Assembly (NCBI GenBank): GCA_945883285.1
Contig: CAMCXH010000012.1
Coordinates: 1-34,188, forward strand
From: Bordetella parapertussis
Lineage (GTDB): Bacteria > Pseudomonadota > Gammaproteobacteria > Burkholderiales > Burkholderiaceae_E
Direction of reading: 5' to 3'
Length of the DNA stretch: 34,188 nt
Position numbers and translations under genes: made by a program. Position 1 is the first letter of the stretch. The number at the start of each line of letters is the position of its first letter. The notes under the pieces were generated by a model, which saw only the letters and a list, made by a program, of their open reading frames with translations, searched no databases and was not told where the DNA came from. Below, piece by piece: positions 25,637 to 34,188 of the stretch.

Positions 25637-26497
25637 ATGGTCGTTTCAATCGTCGAGCCGCCCGCCTCGGGCACTCCGAACGCGGTTTCGCGTGCAGCGC
25701 TGATCACCGGCGCCGGCAAGCGGATCGGGCGCGGCATTGCGCTCGGCCTGGCGCGCGCCGGCTGGGATATCGCGGTGCACTTCGGCCAGTCATCGGCTGA
25801 TGCCGATGAAACCGTGCGCCAGGTGCAGGCGCTCGGCCGACGCGCGCAGGCCTTCGGCGCCGATCTGGCCAGTGAATCGCAGACCCGCTCGATGTTCGAG
25901 GCAGCTGCCGCCGCCTTTCCCGACCTGAGTTGTGTGGTCAACAACGCCTCGCGCTTCGAACCCGATACGCCGTCCACCATCAGCTTTGCCACACTCGATG
26001 GCCATCTGCGCCCCAATCTGGCAGCACCGGTAGTACTCGCCCAGCTGCTGCATGCGCGACTCGCCCCTGTACTTGCTCCTGTACTCGCCCCTGTGCACCT
26101 CGACCCTTCACAGCCGGCAAGCCCGGGTGTGGTGATCAATCTGCTCGATCAGAAGCTCGACAACCCCAATCCCGATTTCTTTTCCTACACCCTGACCAAG
26201 GCCGGACTGCTCGCCGCCAACCACATCATGGCGATGGCCTTTGCGCCGGTGCTGCGTGTGGTCGCCGTGTCGCCCGGCATCACGCTGAAGTCGGGCGACC
26301 AGAGCGATGAGGGCTTCGCCGCCGCGCATGCCAGAACGCCGCTGGGCCGCTCATCGCGCCTGTCGGATGTGGTCGATGCGGTGGTCTACCTGGCCGATGC
26401 CCGCGCCATCACTGGCGTGAACCTGCTCGTCGACGGCGGCCAGCATCTGCTGCCGCTGGCGCGCGATGTGATGTACCTCACCCCGGACCGCCAATGA
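25637..26497 (+). CDS. FolM/PTR1-like pteridine reductase (short-chain dehydrogenase)
   Basis: A 286-residue SDR. The cofactor loop is [15 protein letters not shown] (residues 24 on), whose RIG pattern is typical of pteridine reductases and FolM. Further motifs are [11 protein letters not shown], the catalytic YTLTK, and [10 protein letters not shown] with [11 protein letters not shown] at the end. FolM makes tetrahydromonapterin from dihydromonapterin; PTR1 reduces folates and pterins. The stop overlaps folB (ATGA), which supports a pterin role. A loop with [12 protein letters not shown] comes from a tandem 12-base repeat. The ATG at 25637 lacks a strong ribosome-binding site; a TTG at 25586 in the same frame would add 17 residues. 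Confidence 0.85.
   Translation: MVVSIVEPPASGTPNAVSRAALITGAGKRIGRGIALGLARAGWDIAVHFGQSSADADETVRQVQALGRRAQAFGADLASESQTRSMFEAAAAAFPDLSCVVNNASRFEPDTPSTISFATLDGHLRPNLAAPVVLAQLLHARLAPVLAPVLAPVHLDPSQPASPGVVINLLDQKLDNPNPDFFSYTLTKAGLLAANHIMAMAFAPVLRVVAVSPGITLKSGDQSDEGFAAAHARTPLGRSSRLSDVVDAVVYLADARAITGVNLLVDGGQHLLPLARDVMYLTPDRQ
26060..26095. repeat. Three 12-base tandem units inside the FolM-like gene
   Basis: CTCGCCCCTGTA, CTTGCTCCTGTA and CTCGCCCCTGTG stand in tandem and encode three Leu-Ala-Pro-Val units, probably an expanded loop next to a helix. The frame is preserved. Confidence 0.9.
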
Positions 26498-26889
26498 GCT
26501 ACCTGCTCGATCCACGCCTGGCCGATTGCCAGCGCATCTTTCTGACCGACTACGCGATCGATGTCTCGATCGGCTTTCATGCCGCCGAACTCGCCGCTCC
26601 GCAGCGCCTGCTGATCAATGTCGACCTCTTCGTGCCGCGCAGCCACTCCACGCCGCTCAACGACCATCGCGACGAGATCCTCGACTACGATTTCGTTCGC
26701 ATCGAACTGGCCAGGCTCGCCGGCTCGCGCCACTTCAATCTTCAGGAGACGCTGATCGACGGCATCGTCGCCATTTGCCTGGCGCAGCCCGCGGTGCGCG
26801 CAGTGCGGGTCAGCACCGAAAAGCCCGATGTCTACCCCGATTGCCGCTCGGTCGGCATCGAAGTCTTCCGATTCCGGGACGCCGCCTGA
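26494..26889 (+). CDS. folB: Dihydroneopterin aldolase (FolB-like)
   Basis: A 131-residue protein of the FolB family, which cleaves (and epimerises) dihydroneopterin or its triphosphate-derived form in folate and monapterin synthesis. Visible features: [23 protein letters not shown], with the conserved Gly-Phe and Glu of the substrate pocket; [31 protein letters not shown]; and [13 protein letters not shown] with the catalytic Lys. Length matches. It overlaps the FolM-like gene upstream (ATGA) and ttcA downstream (TGATG, one base), giving a coupled run. E. coli FolX is a close relative; the FolM neighbour makes a monapterin role possible. Confidence 0.9.
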   Translation: MSYLLDPRLADCQRIFLTDYAIDVSIGFHAAELAAPQRLLINVDLFVPRSHSTPLNDHRDEILDYDFVRIELARLAGSRHFNLQETLIDGIVAICLAQPAVRAVRVSTEKPDVYPDCRSVGIEVFRFRDAA

Positions 26890-27908
26890 TGAGTCCGGTC
26901 GACAGGATCGAACGCGAGCGCAACAAGCTGCACAAGCGGCTGTGCCGCCAGGTGGGCGAAGCGATCGCCGATTTTTCGATGATCGAGCCGGGCGACAAGG
27001 TGATGGTCTGTGTCTCGGGCGGCAAGGACAGCTATGCGCTGCTCGATCTGCTGCTCACGCTGCGCGCGCGCGCGCCGGTGCCCTTCGAGATCATCGCGGT
27101 CAATCTCGACCAGAAGCAGCCCGGTTTTCCCGAGCATGTCCTGCCCGACTATCTGCGCGCCCTCGATGTGCCCTTTCACATCGAGAATCAGGACACTTAC
27201 TCGATCGTCAAACGGGTGATCCCGGAGGGCCGCACGATGTGCTCGCTGTGCTCGCGCCTGCGCCGCGGCATCCTCTATCGGGTGGCTGACGAGCTCGGCG
27301 CCACCAAGGTTGCGCTCGGCCATCATCGCGACGACATCCTCGAGACCTTCTTTCTCAACCTGTTTTTCGCAGGACAACTGAAGAGCATGCCGCCGCGGCT
27401 GGTGTCCGACGACGGCCGCCATGTGGTGATCCGCCCGCTAGCCTATGTGAAGGAAGTCGACCTCAGCGCCTATGCCCGGTGGCGCGAGTTTCCGATCATC
27501 CCGTGCACCTTGTGCGGCTCGCAGGAAAACCTCAAGCGCCGCGAAGCCAAGCTGATGCTTCGCGACTGGGAGAAGCGCTTTCCGGGTCGGGTAGAAAATA
27601 TTTTTTCTTCGCTGTCGCGCGTCACGCCTTCGCACCTGATGGATCGCAATCTCTTCGACTTCGCTGCCGCAGTGGCCGACGGCGTGCCGAGCGCCGACGG
27701 CGACATAGCCTTCGACGTCGATCCGGTGCTCGAGGCGACCCCGGCGCTGACCGCAGTCGCACCAGGCGGCTCAGGCGATGCCTTGCGAAGCCGGTTGACG
27801 ATTGCGCTGCAGCCGGTCGACACCAGCGGACAGACCGTCATGCCGGCCATCACGCGCCCGACCGAATCCGGATCGACCGACGCTGCACCCCACTCCCGAC
27901 AGCACTGA
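26889..27908 (+). CDS. ttcA: tRNA 2-thiocytidine biosynthesis protein TtcA
   Basis: Thiolates cytidine 32 of certain tRNAs using an iron-sulfur cluster and ATP. The 339-residue protein has the PP-loop [14 protein letters not shown], the cysteine pair in [28 protein letters not shown], and the downstream [13 protein letters not shown]. These are the cluster and catalytic elements of TtcA. The C-terminal 75 residues are Ala/Pro-rich and longer than in E. coli. The frame extends upstream through folB, but the ATG at 26889 matches the family start ([20 protein letters not shown]). It sits between folB and ubiB on one likely transcript. Confidence 0.95.
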   Translation: MSPVDRIERERNKLHKRLCRQVGEAIADFSMIEPGDKVMVCVSGGKDSYALLDLLLTLRARAPVPFEIIAVNLDQKQPGFPEHVLPDYLRALDVPFHIENQDTYSIVKRVIPEGRTMCSLCSRLRRGILYRVADELGATKVALGHHRDDILETFFLNLFFAGQLKSMPPRLVSDDGRHVVIRPLAYVKEVDLSAYARWREFPIIPCTLCGSQENLKRREAKLMLRDWEKRFPGRVENIFSSLSRVTPSHLMDRNLFDFAAAVADGVPSADGDIAFDVDPVLEATPALTAVAPGGSGDALRSRLTIALQPVDTSGQTVMPAITRPTESGSTDAAPHSRQH

Positions 27909-27930
27909 GCCCCCGGCACCGAGCGCCCCT

Positions 27931-29493
27931 TTGCAGATCAGCCGCCTTTCCAAGATCCTTTTCGTCTCCTGGCGCTACGGCCTCGACGAGATCGCCGCCT
28001 CAGGCGCGCAGGCCACCTACGGCTCGCGCTGGATGCTGCGTGCGATCCGCGTCATGCGCCTTGGCCGGCGTCTGGATGCACCGCGCGGCGCGCGGCTGCG
28101 CATGGCGCTCGAAGCCCTCGGCCCGATCTTCGTAAAATTCGGCCAGGTACTCTCGACACGGCGCGATCTGCTGCCGCCCGATGTGGCCGACGAGCTCGCG
28201 CAGCTGCAGGACAACGTCCCGCCCTTCGGTTCGACGCTGGCGATCGCTGAAATCGAGCGCGGCCTGGGCCGCACCATCGACCAGGTGTTTGCCGAATTCG
28301 ACCCCGAGCCGATCGCCTCGGCCTCGATCGCGCAGGTCCACTTCGCCCGCCTGCACGACGGCACCGAGGTCGCGGTGAAAGTGCTGCGCCCGGGCATGGC
28401 CGGCGTGATCGACAACGACCTTGCCCTGCTGCGCACCGCAGGCAGCCTCGCGGTGCGAGTGTCAGCCGATGCCAGGCGGCTGCGCCCGCTCGAGGTCATC
28501 AGCGAGTTCGACCACTATCTTCATGACGAGCTCGACCTGATCCGCGAAGCCGCCAATGCCAACCAGCTGCGGCGTAACTTCAAGGACTCGACGCTGCTCA
28601 AAGTGCCCGAGATGTACTGGGATTACTGCGCCACCAATGTCATCGTGATGGAGCGTGTGCACGGCATCCCGATCGGTCGCATGGACCGCATGGCCGAAGC
28701 TGGCATCGACCTCAAGCGGCTGTCACGCGAGGGCGTCGAAATCTTTTTTACCCAGGTCTTTCGCCACGGCTTTTTCCATGCCGACATGCATCCCGGCAAC
28801 ATCCTGGTGGGCACCTCGGGGGCCGACTTCAACCGCTATATCGCACTCGATTTCGGCATCGTCGGCACCCTGTCCGACTTCGACAAGAACTACCTTGCCC
28901 AGAACTTTCTCGCATTTTTCAGGCGCGATTACCGCAGGGTGGCCGCCCTGCATGTCGAGTCGGGCTGGGTGCCGTCAGATACCCGCATCGAAGAACTCGA
29001 AGGCGCAATCCGTGCGGTGTGCGAGCCCTTTTTCGACCGCCCGCTCAAGGAGATTTCGCTTGGGCTGGTCCTGATGCGGCTCTTCCAGGCCTCGCGCCGA
29101 TTCAATGTCGAGATCCAGCCGCAACTGGTGCTGCTGCAAAAGACCCTGCTCAATATCGAAGGCTTGGGCCGTCAGCTCGACCCCGACCTTGACCTGTGGG
29201 TGACCGCCAAGCCCATTCTCGAGCGCTGGATGAGCGAACAGATCGGTCCCCGCGGCTTGCTCGAGCGACTGCGCCAGGAATCGTCACAGTGGGTGCAACT
29301 GCTGCCCTCGATTCCGCGACTGGCCCATCGCGCCCTGAGCGTCGCCAGCGAAGCGCGTGGTGACGGCGGCCTCGACAATGCGCTGCTCACCCAGCTCATC
29401 CGCGAACAGCGCCGCACGCGCGCGGCGCTCTGGGCGCTGGTGCTGCTGGTGGCTGCCGCGATCGGGTTGCAGGTCTGGTACTGGATGCACTAG
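27931..29493 (+). CDS. ubiB: UbiB-family ubiquinone biosynthesis kinase-like protein
   Basis: An ABC1/ADCK-type atypical kinase needed for ubiquinone synthesis at the inner membrane. Motifs: the KxGQ loop [16 protein letters not shown], the Ala-rich loop [45 protein letters not shown], and [11 protein letters not shown]-terminal membrane helix ([17 protein letters not shown]) is present. No ATG exists near the family N-terminus; I chose TTG at 27931 ([19 protein letters not shown] follows), giving 520 residues. The frame is also open from an ATG at 27802 inside ttcA, but that part is unlike the family. A 13-base repeat begins over its stop codon. Confidence 0.92.
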   Translation: MQISRLSKILFVSWRYGLDEIAASGAQATYGSRWMLRAIRVMRLGRRLDAPRGARLRMALEALGPIFVKFGQVLSTRRDLLPPDVADELAQLQDNVPPFGSTLAIAEIERGLGRTIDQVFAEFDPEPIASASIAQVHFARLHDGTEVAVKVLRPGMAGVIDNDLALLRTAGSLAVRVSADARRLRPLEVISEFDHYLHDELDLIREAANANQLRRNFKDSTLLKVPEMYWDYCATNVIVMERVHGIPIGRMDRMAEAGIDLKRLSREGVEIFFTQVFRHGFFHADMHPGNILVGTSGADFNRYIALDFGIVGTLSDFDKNYLAQNFLAFFRRDYRRVAALHVESGWVPSDTRIEELEGAIRAVCEPFFDRPLKEISLGLVLMRLFQASRRFNVEIQPQLVLLQKTLLNIEGLGRQLDPDLDLWVTAKPILERWMSEQIGPRGLLERLRQESSQWVQLLPSIPRLAHRALSVASEARGDGGLDNALLTQLIREQRRTRAALWALVLLVAAAIGLQVWYWMH

Positions 29494-29526
29494 GGCCGTG
29501 CACTAGGGCCGTGCACTAGGGCCGGG
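29488..29526. repeat. Three 13-base tandem units spanning two convergent stop codons
   Basis: CACTAGGGCCGTG occurs at 29488-29500 and 29501-29513, and an almost full third unit follows at 29514-29526. Each contains CTAG, so TAG stops occur on both strands. The ubiB stop is in unit 1, and the convergent lipoprotein stop is in unit 3. Confidence 0.9.
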
Positions 29527-30409
29527 GCTTCGACAGCTCGGCCTGGGCGCCGGGCGCTGTCTTGAGTTCCTGGGTGAGGTCGATCCATTCCTGAATCAGC
29601 CGGTTCAGATGTTGCCGCTGCTTGGGCGTCGCCTGGGCGAACAAGGCCGCGCTCATCGCATCGCCTGCTGCCAGCGAGGAGCGGGCGCCCTCGCGATCAG
29701 GGCCTTCGCGTAACTGCCTGTATCGCGCCAGATGGTCACGGATCAGGGGTGCAGCAGTGTCCTTGGTCATTCGCTCGACCCGCATGCGCTCAAGCAATAC
29801 GATCAGGTCCTGCTGACGTCCGAGGCGCTGTTCGAACCAGACCTCCTCCGAGCTCGGCGCCTCGGCCGCCATCCGACGGGCGGTCTGCTTCTGTTCGGCA
29901 GTCAGGCTGCCCAAAAAAAAGGAGGCGCGTTCGAGATAGCGTTTGGTTCTGACCTTGATGCGATCCTCCCGGTCGGGGGGCATCCACTGCTTGCGCAGCT
30001 TCTCGTTGTCGTCGGCGAATTCGGCCCTGATGCTGGCGATCTGCTGTGCCGACAGCGTCAGAGCGACTTCGGCAATCGCGGGGGCTGCCTCCACGGCGAT
30101 CGGATCGATGCGGGCAAAGACCTCCTCGCGCCAGCCCTGGATATCGGCCTCGGTCACATTGCCCGAGGCCACCCGTTTCTGAATGCTGCGCAACAGATCG
30201 GCGTATGCATCGAGCTGTGTGCGCCGATGCCAGGCGAGCAGTTCATCAAAGTGGCGACTGGCAACCGTCCGCTGCTGGGAAGTCAGCGACACATACGAAT
30301 TGAGCCTCCACATCGCCAGGGTCGGCAGATTGTCGTAGCCGAGCTTGCCGAACATGGTGCACGCGCTTGCCAGCAAAAGACTCGCCAGCGCGAGTGTGAC
30401 CAAACGCAT
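29516..30409 (-). CDS. DUF6279-type lipoprotein
   Basis: A 297-residue protein with a lipoprotein signal: MRLVTLALASLLLASAC, with a lipobox ending in Cys. After it comes GKLGYDNLPTLAMWRLNSYVSLT, typical of DUF6279 proteins, followed by a mainly helical, charged region. No catalytic motif is visible; function is unknown and export to the periplasm is inferred. The frame is open for 58 codons further upstream, but the signal peptide fixes the ATG at 30409. It converges with ubiB, and its 134-base upstream gap separates it from the divergent glmU. Confidence 0.82.
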   Translation of the reverse strand: MRLVTLALASLLLASACTMFGKLGYDNLPTLAMWRLNSYVSLTSQQRTVASRHFDELLAWHRRTQLDAYADLLRSIQKRVASGNVTEADIQGWREEVFARIDPIAVEAAPAIAEVALTLSAQQIASIRAEFADDNEKLRKQWMPPDREDRIKVRTKRYLERASFFLGSLTAEQKQTARRMAAEAPSSEEVWFEQRLGRQQDLIVLLERMRVERMTKDTAAPLIRDHLARYRQLREGPDREGARSSLAAGDAMSAALFAQATPKQRQHLNRLIQEWIDLTQELKTAPGAQAELSKPRP

Positions 30410-30542
30410 CCTGCGGCTGCGCGGGTGCGTGCTAGCATCAGCCGCCCCCTGCAACCCGACCTCAGCATGCTGGTGACGGCCCCGAAAGCCACGCCACAGG
30501 CGGCCTTCACGGCGAAGGGTCCAACGCTCCAGAGTCGCTGTC

Positions 30543-31958
30543 ATGAATATCGTCATACTCGCAGCCGGGATGGGAAAACGCATGAACTCGGACCTGCCGA
30601 AGGTCCTTCATGCCCTGGCCGGCAAACCGATGCTCGGGCACGTGCTCGACACCGCTCGCGCCTTGTCGCCATCCCGCATTGTCGTCGTTTATGGTCATGG
30701 CGGCGAGCAGGTTCCCACCTTGCTTGCGTCAGCCGATGTCGCCTGGGCAAAGCAGGCGCCGCAGCTTGGTACCGGACACGCCGTGATGCAGGCGGTGTCG
30801 CTGCTCGATGAATCGGTTCCGACCATGGTGCTTTATGGCGATGTGCCATTGACCGCACCGGCCACGCTCTCGGGCCTGATCCAGGCAGCAGGCCATGACA
30901 GGCTTGCCCTGCTCACCGTCGATCTGCCTGATCCGAGCGGCTACGGTCGCATCGTTCGCGGCCTGCCTGGCAGCGGCGATGCCAGCAGCTCGTCCGTGCC
31001 GCCCGGCAAGCTCGCCGAGCGCGGCCCGATTCTGCGCATCGTCGAACACAAGGACGCCGACGACGACATCCGCCGCATCAGCGAGGTCAATACCGGCATC
31101 CTGGTCGCGCCCACGGCCGCGCTCAAACGCTGGCTCGCCGCGCTGTCCAACGACAATGCGCAAAAGGAGTATTACCTCACCGACATCGTCGCGATGGCGG
31201 TGGCCGAGGGCATGCCGGTGGTCGGCGCGCAACCCGCAGCGGTTCACGAGACGCTTGGCGTCAACAGCAAGTCGCAGCTCGCCGAGCTCGAGCGCATCTA
31301 TCAGCGCCAGCTTGCACAGACCCTGCTCGATGCCGGTGTCGGTCTGGCCGACCCTGCGCGCCTCGATGTGCGCGGCAAGCTGAGCGTCGGTCGCGATTGC
31401 TTCATCGATGTGAACTGCGTCTTCGAAGGCGTGGTGGTGCTCGGCGACCGGGTGCGCATCGGCGCCAACTGCGTGCTCAAGGACGCACAGATCGAATCCG
31501 GCACCGAGATCCTGCCGATGTGCCATATCGATCAGGCGACCGTGGGCAAGGGCTCGCGCATCGGACCCTACAGCCGACTGCGACCGGGCACGGTGCTGGG
31601 CGAGGAAAACCATGTCGGCAATTTCGTCGAAATGAAAAACACCCGCACCGCCTCGCACTCCAAGGCCAACCACCTGGCCTATGTCGGCGACGCGGTAATC
31701 GGCGCGCGCGTCAATATCGGCGCCGGCACCATCACCTGCAACTATGACGGCGTCAACAAGCATCAGACCATCATCGAAGACGATGCCTTCATCGGCAGCG
31801 ACACCCAGCTGGTTGCACCGGTCACCGTCGGCAAGGGCGCCACGCTGGGCGCCGGCACCACCCTGACCCGCGATGCCCCGGCGGGCGAGCTCACCATCTC
31901 GCGCGCCAGGCAAACCACCGTCCCCGGCTGGAAGCGGCCGATCAAGATCAAACCCTAA
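30543..31958 (+). CDS. glmU: Bifunctional UDP-GlcNAc pyrophosphorylase / GlcN-1-P acetyltransferase
   Basis: Makes UDP-GlcNAc for peptidoglycan and lipopolysaccharide. The 471-residue protein has the uridyltransferase loop [21 protein letters not shown] at the N-terminus, [17 protein letters not shown] with the catalytic Asp, and a linker. The left-handed beta-helix (hexapeptide repeats from about residue 260) contains [11 protein letters not shown] and [13 protein letters not shown], the acetyl-CoA/active-site region. Length is near the usual 456; about ten extra residues form a Ser/Pro-rich loop after GRIVRG. No strong ribosome-binding site is seen. glmS follows after 17 bases, so the two GlcNAc steps are co-transcribed. 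No glmS-type ribozyme is visible. Confidence 0.97.
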   Translation: MNIVILAAGMGKRMNSDLPKVLHALAGKPMLGHVLDTARALSPSRIVVVYGHGGEQVPTLLASADVAWAKQAPQLGTGHAVMQAVSLLDESVPTMVLYGDVPLTAPATLSGLIQAAGHDRLALLTVDLPDPSGYGRIVRGLPGSGDASSSSVPPGKLAERGPILRIVEHKDADDDIRRISEVNTGILVAPTAALKRWLAALSNDNAQKEYYLTDIVAMAVAEGMPVVGAQPAAVHETLGVNSKSQLAELERIYQRQLAQTLLDAGVGLADPARLDVRGKLSVGRDCFIDVNCVFEGVVVLGDRVRIGANCVLKDAQIESGTEILPMCHIDQATVGKGSRIGPYSRLRPGTVLGEENHVGNFVEMKNTRTASHSKANHLAYVGDAVIGARVNIGAGTITCNYDGVNKHQTIIEDDAFIGSDTQLVAPVTVGKGATLGAGTTLTRDAPAGELTISRARQTTVPGWKRPIKIKP

Positions 31959-31975
31959 TAGCAGGAAACAGCCTC

Positions 31976-34188
<2,213 letters not shown>

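Noticed and set aside
31959-31975. glmS ribozyme or other RNA control before glmS
   Set aside because: The glmU-glmS gap is 17 bases and there is no room for such an element.

Overview
This is a GC-rich chromosomal window with housekeeping gene content. Protein sequences and gene order suggest a betaproteobacterium of the order Burkholderiales. Supporting signs are the dapF-DUF484-xerC run, two LpxL-type acyltransferases divergent from metK, an SAH riboswitch in front of ahcY, the tlyA-metF pair, and the cca / MidA-like / FolM-FolB-ttcA-ubiB / glmU-glmS neighbourhood. I saw no insertion sequences, phage genes, tRNA, rRNA or CRISPR arrays. Placement below order level is not possible from the sequence alone.

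Layout. Positions 1-2970 look like a zinc-related corner: the C-terminal part of a ZnuD-like TonB receptor (+), facing dksA and a CobW-family (COG0523) GTPase (-). This DksA keeps one of the four zinc-finger cysteines, and the GTPase has a candidate operator upstream. Positions 3022-8624 form a tight minus-strand operon (two lipid A acyltransferases, dapF, DUF484, xerC, rlmI) with start/stop overlaps. Positions 8625-13373 are a plus-strand SAM-cycle block: metK, ahcY, tlyA, metF. metK is preceded by what I read as a SAM-II type riboswitch. ahcY is preceded by an SAH riboswitch whose pseudoknot strand is shared with an intrinsic terminator. Together they would lower SAM synthesis when SAM is high and raise SAH clearance when SAH is high.

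Positions 13374-18617 hold a cyclic-di-GMP cluster: two tandem paralogous DUF3391/HD-GYP proteins, both with the HD doublet changed to AD, then an EAL protein with an intact catalytic set and a degenerate GGDEF-like region. The duplication includes upstream DNA, and the C-terminal halves look homogenised. Positions 18571-30409 carry 5-formyl-THF cyclo-ligase, a lytic transglycosylase, an NDUFA9-like epimerase, cca, a MaoC-like protein, DUF2905, a MidA-like methyltransferase, a FolM-like reductase with folB, ttcA, ubiB and a DUF6279-type lipoprotein. Three short three-unit tandem repeats are scattered through the second half of this stretch. Positions 30543-34188 are glmU, glmS and the start of katG.

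No gene-free stretch exceeds 300 bases. The longest, the 300 bases between metK and ahcY, holds the SAH riboswitch region. The most notable items are the SAM-II-like element on metK, the readable SAH switch mechanism, and the AD-GYP tandem pair.
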